In this document: positions 11,701 to 23,700 of the stretch, in pieces
Position numbering within the stretch: position 1 is the stretch's first letter
How the letters are laid out: each line of letters opens with the position of its first letter
Source of the DNA: Watersipora subatra
Lineage: Eukaryota; Bryozoa; Gymnolaemata; Cheilostomatida; Watersiporidae
Direction: 5' to 3'
Assembly: GCF_963576615.1 (NCBI RefSeq)
Contig: NC_088708.1
Span: 6,386,001 to 6,450,000 of the forward strand
DNA length: 64,000 nucleotides
Notes under the pieces: generated by a model
Databases searched by the model: none
Seen by the model: only the letters and a program-made list of their open reading frames with translations
What the model was told of the DNA's origin: nothing
Made by a program: the position numbers and the translations under genes

Positions 11701-14700
11701 CTTCTGTTCACTCCAACACTATACAGGGACCTGTGTAAAAGTTTTCAGTGATGGCAATCAAATTGCTTTCTTGTTCAGAATGCATATTGAACAGCATCAG
11801 AACATGACATTTCTCATCTCTAGAAACTAGCTATCAGATTTGCATCATCACCAACACTCGAGTGATATCACATCGGGTTAGTCAACACATCAGTACACAT
11901 AGCGTACAGTTACAGCAGCAAAAGCTTCTACCACTTAAACAATGTCTGCCAGCTGACATATACAAACAACCAAAATAGAATAATGCAAGTGAAATTACCT
12001 TCATGTGTAGCTGCCAACTCGTGATATGTAAGTAGCTCACCCTCTAATCCACCATCACACACTGAAGGAGCAATGGCTCTCTTCTTCGGTTTGTTGAAGA
12101 GGCCTACTCTGCGCTCCTCTGAATCCTTGAAGACAACAGGTGCTACTGGCTGAGCAGAATGTGACACCCATTTTTTGAGTTTTAAAAGCAAATGATGTAC
12201 AAAATAGTAAAAGCTATTAGTGGGTGAAAGAAAATTGAAAGCATCGTAGGTAAACTGCACGCAGCAAATTGAAATTTAGTGTGTCGAATTATTGCCGATG
12301 CATACATTGCCACATCAAGAGTGCAATTATTATTACATGCCACCATGTCCACCATCTGCTGTACACAATGTCAAAGGATTGTCATTATGAACTAAGTTGA
12401 ATGTGTCTATACAAACATACATACATGTATATGTGTACCTCAATTAATTTTTTTATAACTACTATTGTTTATAAAAAAAATTATTTATTGATCAATTTAT
12501 TCAATTATTTGTTCGTAACAGAAAGCTTTAAAATTTATACAGTATTATAATAATTATTGTTCATTTATTAACCACCTTGAGCAGCAAATGACAAATGAAT
12601 GTTGTGAATAACAAATAAAAAGATAATTATTATAACAGTCAATCGTTTAGTTGATAGATAGTTGGAGATAGTATGAGATACACCAAAAAATAAAAAGTGG
12701 AGGATAGAGAAATAATAATTAATGATAATGCTCTCTCTCATTCATTTACTACATTTAGACTCCTTCATTCATCTCATATATAATATAGCACAATAATTAC
12801 CTAAATAGTAAACTACTTATCACTGCAGGCATTGCTACATCTGGAAAAAAGATGGCATCATTACTAGCGCTGGTTCTATTAATAGTGTTCGCCATATCTA
12901 TAATATGATTATAATAATACTGTTAAAAAGAATGGATGTTGTTGTTAGTAAGTTGATAAATATATTTATTACATATGGAATAAATTAGTGGAATCACCAG
13001 ACTAGTGAAACTGCTTGTCTAATGAGAGAAAATTTTGCCAACAAACCACCAAACTGAGAACTAGACCAGTGAACTAGGTTCAACTTACCACTGTGTCCTG
13101 AAAGATAAATTTAGACAGCTGCGTAGGAGGAGGCCTGATGCTTAAATGAGATGTAGTTACATTCATTCGCATGATGATAACATCGGCATAGTTAAACTTG
13201 TTGCCAGTGCACAGGCAAACCATAGAACTATACTAAATCGTTGCGAGGTACATAAATAATAATACTACATATTATCGACAAAGAAAACATATGCGTTGAT
13301 ATCGAGGTTTATGAAAATGTTAAATGTGTGCAGCGGGCATTACTGGACTGCAATTACGATTGACTGATTGGTTTAATAGAATATCACTGTACATGGTGGA
13401 TTTTCCATCAACGCAGCAATAAATTACTAATCATAGAGATACTAAGATAGTAGTAATAAGGAAAAGCATTGACTAGAGTCTTTGCTTATTGAAAAGTGTA
13501 GAATCAAGTAAATTCGTTAATGATGACTGTGAAAAATCGATTTAATTCAATTCTTACTGGTAGGAGTCATTTCAATTCTACAGTAAGTAAAAGATACCAG
13601 AGAATCGATTGAATTCGTTTGTAAATTGAGCCTTGCTCGAGCAAGAGTGTTATCTCGAGTGCAAATCTCTTCTAACTAGTGTGCAATTAATAATTTAGGT
13701 TATGTTTATACGCAGCTCCTGAGAGAGTGCAGGAAGAAGTTGTGGCAGATGCCGATGATAGGGTCGAGTCGGATATCATAGCCCCTCTTCCCGCTGTTGC
13801 CGCTGCTAATGCGGATGACCTTGCCTTAGTTGTGCCTCCTATAAGGCATTATATTCACTCTCCTAACCCACACCTTAACACCCTGCTTACTTCTATCGCC
13901 CTCGTTGCTCTTGGCTTTGCCGTCGGCATCGCCATTGGCCACGGCATTGGTAAGTTAGTCTTCCGCTTCATTACTGGAATCTCTGTGATAATATTGTATG
14001 GGTTGTCTTCTCTTGTAATTGTGTGCCTATGTTAGAGTGACCTGATGAGCTTTTTCTGCTAGGCAATTATCAGCATCTGTTTTAGTCTGACCACAACGAT
14101 TATTTAGTCATTTTGGTAATTTTGCAGCCTGTCATTTGGTGGCAATCATGCTGACTGCCTTTTCAAGTAGCCGAGATTTTATTCCTTCACAAACATAATA
14201 TTATCTTGTTTCGTTTCTTCCAATAAAACCGAAATTTATGTGGTGATTTCATTTTACAAAAATCTGTAGCAAAGCCAAGCTGGTTTTTGCTCGATGTTGT
14301 GCTTGATCACTGAGTTTAGCTATATTCAAAAATCAGGCTCAGCGAGAGAGGCTCACCTCCAGCAAGAGATTCAAGAGGGCCAAAAGCTGAGGCTGCGCTC
14401 TGTACAAGATGACCTTCTCATGTGCCTGCGGAAGCAGGAGGACATAGACCAAACCATTAACAAGTTAAATGAGGTGAGTATAGGTTACGGAAATGGACCT
14501 CCAGGACTCATTACCCATTGCCGATTATATGGCAGCGATCATATTGTATAGTACATCTTTTGACTATTCTAATGTCGGATTTACAGGGATTCATCAGATG
14601 CTTGCATCGATGCTCTTCACTGGTAATGATAGACCGTGTTGCTTGTGTGTTCCCTGATATTTGTAGCTGCGACTTTTTCTGTCACCTCCCTGACTGTAAT

Positions 14701-17700
14701 TTCGTATCTGGAAAGGTTTATTTACTGCGGCATGCGTTTTACCTAAAGGTGTAGCTTCTGATTTTGACTTCAACGTTTCTAGATGGGCCAATCCTGTTCT
14801 GACTAATATGAGGAAGTTGGGGTTATTTAAATGCCTATTTTTTTTCTTGTTAGATTGAGAATATTCTAGTAGATGCAGAGCACTGGAGGAATGAGTATGA
14901 AGAGCTCCTCAATCTCAAACTACAGGTAAATTATTTACCCGTCACCTTGACAGGCCCACATCTATCACCTTGACTAGCCCACATCTATCACCTTGACTAG
15001 CCAACTTCTATCACCTTGACTAGTCCACTTCTATCACCTTGACTAGTCCACTTCTATCACCTTGACTAGCCCACTTCTATCACCTTGACTAGCCCACATC
15101 TATCACCTTGACTGGTCCACTTCTATCACCTTGACTAGTCCACTTCTATCACCTTGACTAGTCCACTTCTATCACCTTGACTGGTCCACTTCTATCACCT
15201 TGACTGGTCCACTTCTATCACCTTGACTGGTCCACTTCTATCACCTTGACTAGCCCACTTCTATCACCTTGACTAGTCCACTTCTATCACCTTGACTAGT
15301 CCACTTCTATCACCTTGACTGGTCCACTTCTATCACCTTGACTAGTCCACTTCTATCACCTTGACTGGTCCACTTCTATCACCTTGACTAGTCCACTTCT
15401 ATCACCTTGACTAGTCCACTTCTATCACCTTGACTGGTCCACTTCTATCACTTTGACTAGCCCACTTCTATCACCTTGACAGGCCCACTTCTATCACCTT
15501 GACTAGTCCACTTCTATCACCTTGACTAGTCCACTTCTATCACCTTGACTAGTCCACTTCTATCACCTTGACTAGCCCACTTCTATCACCTTGACTAGTC
15601 CACTTCTATCACCTTGACTAGCCCACTTCTATCACCTTGACTAGTCCACTTCTATCACCTTGACTGGTCCACTTCTATCACCTTGACTAGTCCACTTCTA
15701 TCACCTTGACTAGTCCACTTCTATCACCTTGACTAGCCCACTTCTATCACCTTGACTGGTCCACTTCTATCACCTTGACTGGTCCACTTCTATCACCTTG
15801 ACTAGCCCACTTCTATCACCTTGACTGGTCCACTTCTATCACCTTGACTAGCCCACTTCTATCATCTTGACTAGTCCACTTCTATCACCTTGACTGGTCC
15901 ACTTCTATCACCTTGACTAGCCCACTTCTATCACCTTGACAGGCCCACTTCTATCACCTTGACTGGTCCACTTCTATCACCTTGACTAACCCACTTCTAT
16001 CACCTTGACTAGCTAACTTCTATCACCTTGGCAGGCCCACATCTATCACTTTGACTAGCCCACTTTTATCACTTTGACTAGCCCACTTCTATCACCTTGA
16101 CTGGTCCACTTCTATCACCTTGACTAGCCCACTTCTATCACCTTGACTAGCCCACTTCTATCACCTTGACTAGCCCACTTCTATCACCTTGACTAGCCCA
16201 CTTCTATCACCTTGACTGGTCCACTTCTATCACCTTGACTGGTCCACTTCTATCACCTTGACTAGCCCACTTCTATCACCTTGACTAGCCCACTTCTATC
16301 ACCTTGACTAGCCCACTTCTATCACCTTGACTAGTCCACTTCTATCACCTTGACTAGCCCACTTCTATCACCTTGACTGGTCCACTTCTATCACCTTGAC
16401 TGGTCCACTTATATCACCTTGACTAGCCCACTTCTATCATCTTGACTAGTCCACTTCTATCACCTTGACTGGTCCACTTCTATCACCTTGACTGGTCCAC
16501 TTCAATCACCTTGACTGGTCCACTTCTATCACCTTGACTTGAACGCTCCTACCTACTTGACTTGTTCCTAACAAATGTACAGAGTGATGAACTTTACCAT
16601 TGCATGTCAATCAGTTTCACCAATATTTCCAAATCACTCTCATGCCCCTGTCACATATTTAAAACCAACTGTTTTCTTTTATCTCGATATAAAGTTTTCT
16701 CATTGTATATGTAGATAGTAGCAAGCATCCCACTCATATGACTACAGGTAGAGTTTACTTCACCAATTATGTTAATGCAGGTAGAGTTAATATCTCCAGT
16801 TATGTTCATATGGGTAGTGTGAACACCTTGTTATATTGATATGGGTAATTCTAACATTCCCACTTACATTAAGACAGCACAATATTAACATCCTTACTTA
16901 AACTAAAAGAAGTAATGTTAGCATTTCTAGTTCTGTTAATATGTATATTGTTAGTATTTCTAGTTCTGTTAGTATATATATTGTTAGTATAACTAGCTCT
17001 GTTAATATGTATATTGTTAGTATTTCTAGTTCTGTTCATATGTATATTGTTAGCATTTATTGTTCTGTTAATACATATTGTTAGTATGACTAGCTCTGTT
17101 AATATGTATATTGTTAGTATTTCTAGTTCTGTTAATATGTGTATTGCTAGTATTTCTAGTTCTGTTAATATGTATATTGGTAGTATTTTTAGTTCTGTTA
17201 ATATGTACATTGTTAGTATGACTAGCTCTGTTAATATATATATTGTTAGTGTTTCTAGTTCTGTTAATATGTATATTGTTAGTATGACTAGCTCTGTTAT
17301 ATGTATATTGTTAGCATTCCTAGCTCCGTTAATATATATATTGTTAGCATTCTTAGTTCTGTTAATATATTGTTAGTATTCCTAGCTCTGTTAACATGTA
17401 TATTGTTAGCATTCCTAGTTCTGGTAATATGTATATTGTTAGTATGACTAGCTCTGTTAATATGTATATTGTTAGCATTCCTAGCTCCGTTAATATATAT
17501 ATTGTTAGCATTCTTAGTTCTGTTAATATGTATATTGTTAGCATTCCTAGCTCTGTTAACATGTATATTGTTAGCATTCCTAGTTCTGGTAATATGTATA
17601 TTGCTAACATGCCTAGTTCTGTTAATATGCATATTGTTAGTATTCGTAGTTCTGTTAGTATGCATATTGTTGGTATTCCTAGCTGTGTTAATATGTATAT

Positions 17701-20700
17701 TGTTAGTATTCCTGGTTCTGTTAATACCCATATTGTTAGTATTCCTAGTTCTGTTAGTATGCATATTGTTAGTATTCTTAGTTCTGTTAATACGCATATT
17801 GTTAGTATTCCTAGTTCTGTTAATATGGGAACGCTAATAACCCCATCTTATAACTTACTTTTGTAGAATGAAGAGAAGTGGCAGATTGAAAGAAGTGAAT
17901 TGAAGAAGTCACAAAATCAAGCGGAGACATCCTACGAGCAGCTGGTGCAGTCAAAGTCTTGCGCGCATGACAGTGAGTACCTCTCGAGACAAGAGACCAC
18001 TCTTAATTCTGTCCATGAGAAGTTGGAGGCAAGTCTCACCGACAAGGATGCGCTTATAGAGAAGCTGCAGGCACGGGTGGTCGAGCTCAAGGTCAATCTT
18101 ATGTCAGCTGATAAAATGACTGAAGCCTATAAGCGATCCAATGATGACAAGAGTTTGCTGATCCTTGAGTTGAAGGAACAGCTTGTGCTAATTGAACGAG
18201 AGGTGAGTTAAAGAGGTATCTGCTGTTTATATACTGTTTGTAATATACTACGGTATAGTAGCGTTGGGGCTTTTGCTATCGGAAAGATAAAGCTTGCATC
18301 TTTAAGGCTCCAAATCTTCTGTCAACTCGCAACCTGATTGTCTGTCATTGACTGTTCATCCCTAAACTTAACTGTTTCAGACTAGAGTGTAAGAAAAGCC
18401 CGGGCATATTAACCTTTGTGATTAGATTCTGGATATTGTTTGTCATTTCAATGATGGTGACCCTTGGTGACCCTTTAACCTTGGTTCGCTTCAAGGTTGA
18501 AGAGAATGTAAAAGACGTTTGCTTGCTTCTTGCCATCCTATATAGTACGAGTGAGTACTAATCTCTTCAACATATGCTCGAAGCTACGTATTTGGTGAGC
18601 TAGTCCTGTACAGGCTGTATTTGAATGGAGGTCTCATTAATATAAAACTATTGTACAGGTGTTTGACTTGAAGGTATTTGACTTGAAAATCAATTCCGAA
18701 GAACATCATGAGGACATAGTGGAAGGAGAACAACTCACAGGAGGTTCAGCTGGTAAAAATGAGAAAGGATTATTGGTCTCTAAAGAGTCATCAGAAACAC
18801 TGACAGTGGATACACCATTTCATGTAGACCCAGTTACAGAAGACACGCGAGTTCCTGTAGAAATTCGTGAAGCGGTTACACAAGCCTCTGAACAAATGGC
18901 AAAAGAGAATGCACCAGTTCTTGTGAAAACACCAGAAGTTGATCCGCCCATTTCGATCGAAACTACCGGGAAATACTCACTCGATGATAAAACTGCTGTG
19001 GATAGCCATGTTTCTGTAGAAAAGGCTGAAGCCAATTCATTGAATGCCAAAAGTGAATATAAGATGGAGCATTCAATGGAAACCCTATCAGAAACCGGAG
19101 AGGTCAGTATAGATTCCCTTAATAGCTATGAATTTGATAAGAGCTATTGTCAGTTTATATCAGTATCTAGAGATACAGTGTAAGGAATAACTAGTATTAA
19201 TTAAGCCTGTAGAGATACAGCATATTGTTTAGTTAGTAGTACAACATTGTCTATAGAAAGAGCATATTGTTTAATTAGTGGTATAACAGTGTCTATAGAT
19301 AGAGCACATTGTTTAGTTAGCAGTATACCAGTGTCTACAAGTACGGCGTATTGTGTGAGTTTTGTACTATTATCTGAAGTCGCTATACATGCATAATGTT
19401 TAGTTAATAGTATATCAGTCTTTAGGAATCAAATGAAGATCTTGTTCTTGCTACCATGATACAGCTTGTTTTTATGCTGAACCCTTGTTAAGCTAATATA
19501 GCCATAAATTACTATGAAGATATAAGGCTCTATTAAGCTATAAACATACATGTACACATAGCTCTGCATCTTTCCACACGGTATCATAGTAATTATGCCT
19601 AGATCAATACTCCAGCAACCGTGAGCCTGTAAACATCATGTGCATTGGTTGACAAGTTGTTGGTTTGCTGCAATGAATGCGTCTGACTTGTTCAGGACCA
19701 ACCAAATGCTGTGGCAGATGTTAGCTCAGGAAATAGGGGTTCAATGCTAGATGGAGGATCGGCAGCACAATCTTTTAAAGCTGGCACTTCTGATAGAGAA
19801 CGTGCTTCGACTATGGCTCATCATTTTTCCAACTCTGACCTTGCAGCCAATCAGCTAGCAGCAAGCAATTGCAGACAAGAAATAGGACAACTCCAACTAA
19901 AGATAGCTAATCTGCAGGAGCAGGTACGGCGCTGATTACTGTTTCAGTCGATGTGCCTACATAGTATAACACATATGAGAACATGTCTCGATTTTATGTC
20001 TCCGCTGGTGCTAAGCATATGAAAAGACTTGTTCTTTTCTTTTAGATTCGAATGTACAGAGCTGACAACTCTACAAACGGCAGCGAAACAGCAAGTAATC
20101 AGACAGAGAGTTTAACGGTTAATCTGTGTGACTACATAACAATTGATGTGAGTCGTGACAAGTTGTTGCATGCCTACCAAATGAATGCCAGACATTTTAC
20201 GTCGCTGAAGTCTTTTCTGCTTTCCGAACTTCGATTCTCGTTTGGGAATTTCACCCTCAAATGGGCTAATGGAAGCGATGGAAATAGCGATGAAAAGTCT
20301 CAGCAAGAAAGTGCTACCGCAGAGCCTACATGGAGCCTTTACCAGACTCTTTCTAAGTCTGTTATAGCAGACGTTTTGGGTACAATGAATAATTCCTGGC
20401 AGACCGTCAGCGATATCTCTCAACATATCAGCAAATCAAAATTCATTAAAAAAACTAAGAAGCTTCAAGCAAAGCTGTCCAATGTTGCGAGCATGCTGAG
20501 CCATGGAGTAAACATGGTTACTGATCGACTCACAAATGTTCTTGACAAGCCAAAGTCTCAACCTGCCTCTAATCAGCAAAGGCAAGTTAGTTCAAAAGTC
20601 TCCGACAAATTTCAGCGGAGGTTGAACAAAATCAAGGAAGAGTTGGAGGAGATGAGTCATTACAAGGTTGAAAATATGAAGAGGTGAGTGCAGACAACTT

Positions 20701-23700
20701 CTAGTGTGAAGTACGTATATACTAGAGACACCAGTATAAATGCGCTTATGTCTAGACGTATACATAACTATTATATGTATATATGCAGATACCCAGGCTA
20801 TTTTGGTATGCAATTATGTATTGTGGATCAGAGTGTATATATACTATATATCGGTATGCAATTATGTACTATATGTACACATGTCCTCTATGTTTACATG
20901 TTCCCTATGTACACATATACGCTATGTACATATGTAATCTATAGATCCATGTACTGTATGTAGATACAGTATGTATTACAGTATGATACTGTATGTACTA
21001 CCTATAGAAATGGAGAGATATTGTTAGCATTTTTAACAAACATTTTGTGTCAAATACATACATCAGAAAACACATAATTAAAAGTCCGCGTTCGTGAGGG
21101 AGTGGGAGGAGGCTTGTAAATAGGTCAACAGGTTTGGGAGCTCGCCACTGCTAGAGTCATAAAAGGCGATTGAGGAGACACAAAAAGGGTACCGATTATG
21201 GCCAATTGTAACACTCAGTGGGACCTGCATGTCTCTGAGTATGTAGTCAGTTCACTAACCAGTTCCTATACATATCTGCAGTCGGAGTCTGCCGTGATAT
21301 TGCTGTTTGTTCTCTAATGCATTGGTACAAGAACTGGTATGTGTGAAAGTTAGCGCGTACGCTTCTTCTATTGGTAGAAGCGCAAAGAAGCGTATGCATG
21401 AGAGATTTGATGACTTTGGTGAGGACTTCTCAGAGCTGCTTGAGAGCGAACACAAGAGCACAAAGGTGTGGGTGGACTGTCAGAATCTCTGGTGGAAACA
21501 ACAACTACGCAAAGAAACTTCCGGTGATTTTTATCATATGTATCCAGATGTATATATTCATGATTGGCTCTCTTGTAGTAGTTTAGTTGAATGCATCATA
21601 CTTTCACACGAACATCAGTGAGGGACTTACCACTCCTGTATAATAAGTAGGTGCTAGCTGTTGCACATAGGGCTGCCTCTACTGTCGCATGGCAGCCCTC
21701 TACTGTCACATAGCTGCCCTCTACTGTCACATAGCTGCCCTCTACTGTCACATAGCTGCCCTCTACTGTCACATAGCTGCATTTTACTGTCACATAGCTG
21801 CTCTCTACTGTCACATGACTGTCCTCTACTGTCACATAGCTGCCCTCTACTGTCACATAGCTGCCCTCTACTGTCACATAGCTGCATTTTACTGTCACAT
21901 AGCTGCTCTCTACTGTCACATGACTGTCCTCTACTGTCACATAGCTGCCCTCTACTATCACATGGTCGCCCTCTCCTGTCACATAGCTGCCTTCTACTGT
22001 CACATAGCTGCTCTCTACTGTCACATGACTGCCCTCTACTGTCACATAGCTGCCCTCTACTGTCACATAGCTGCCCTCTACTGTCACATAGCTGCCCTCT
22101 ACTGTCACATAGCTGCCCTCTACTGTCACATAGCTGCATTTTACTGTCACATAGCTGCTCTCTACTGTCACATGACTGTCCTCTACTGTCACATAGCTGC
22201 CCTCTACTATCACATGGTCGCCCTCTCCTGTCACATAGCTGCCTTCTACTGTCACATAGCTGCTCTCTACTGTCACATAGCTGCTCTCTACTGTCACATA
22301 GCTGCTCTCTACTGTCACATAGCTGCTCTCTACTGTCACATAGCTGCTCTCTACTGTCACATAGTACACATAAAAGCTTCATTAGGGGATAAGTTTTTTA
22401 AGTTTCTTTAGTTTTAATGTTATAGCCGAGCCATTCCAGATTATTTTTTTAAGAACTTTAAGAAGAAACAAGTAGCAGTTTGCTGTTGCTTTCTATATGA
22501 GTATTAAGGGATAATGCACTGGTTTAATATGTAATATAATAACTGAAACTGGATCGTCTGAGTCGTCTACTCTTCATATCTAAGTAATTTTGATTACAAA
22601 AAACTCAAGTTGTGTGATCATATACATTGTTGATTTTCAACACAGTTTATTACGACAGCGCTACAACATGATTTGATAGATTTGAATGTCTAGCGAAGCG
22701 CTTATAAGGATGTTAGTTCATTTATAAAGCATCCACAATTATGCCAGTAGAACTAGTGGTTATCTCAACTAATATCAAGTTATATCACAAATGGTTCTAC
22801 AGAAACATTCGCTGTTAAAAGTGTGGAGGTAGTAATTTATTTTGAATGAAATATTTTAGTTGACTGTGTTGACAGTTGATCAAATAACAAAAATTCCGAT
22901 TTATCATTGACCTGTGCTTCTACTTGTACATGTATTTCACATTATTTGAGATTATTTCCCAGAGAAATAACTTCACACGCTAATAACTTAGTTTGTCCTG
23001 CAAATGTTTTAGAAGGGTTTATAAACTGAGTCAATGTAGCACATCTTTTATTCCTTTTAATTTTAGTGAAGTCGTATTGACTTGTCAACCCGACATGCTG
23101 AGTGGCTGAGAAGATATCATTAACTTTATCATCATCATTCATTGTATTATTAACTAGTTTGTTCCAAATATGTTACTGATATGTTCTTCTCTGTTATATT
23201 GGATAATCTACTTTATGTTGCTTTACAGATGAGTCAAGTTTCCCTCAGAAATGCTTTGACAGTCTTTTGCCGTGGCAACAGTCTGATAAGGTAAGAGCTG
23301 GTCGTATTGTTGCCTCACCTGGAGGTGACACGCTTCTTCTCAGCTCTTTGGGTATATTAACATTTTATTTGCTTTTTTAAAATCTGTGCTCTTATTTCTG
23401 ACGCTTGATCTGTGATGTGGTCTATGAGTTTTTCTGTAATCTGACTGAAGCTGTCAATGTCGAGATTTGCCATTCAAAGCTTTTATATTTTATATCAAAA
23501 CCTTTTCAAAGCAGGTGCGGCCAAATTTTTAACAGCACAGCTTGGGTAATTTTTAGTTATTCCTTTTAGTCAGTGCTGATTGGCTAATACCTAGTTTATA
23601 TAGTACACTAGATGAATGCTCGGGTAATAAACGTCTTTGCACAGAAAATTTATTTTTATCCAACATATAACCACAATTACCATTTTAACTTTCAAACTTC

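Noticed and set aside
17297-17866. Asn/Thr-rich and Ile/Ser-rich repeat proteins of 120-166 codons
   Set aside because: All are translations of the 33-bp minisatellite, inside an intron of a well-supported gene.
21654-22411. Four frames of about 240 codons on both strands
   Set aside because: All are translations of the 21-bp minisatellite.
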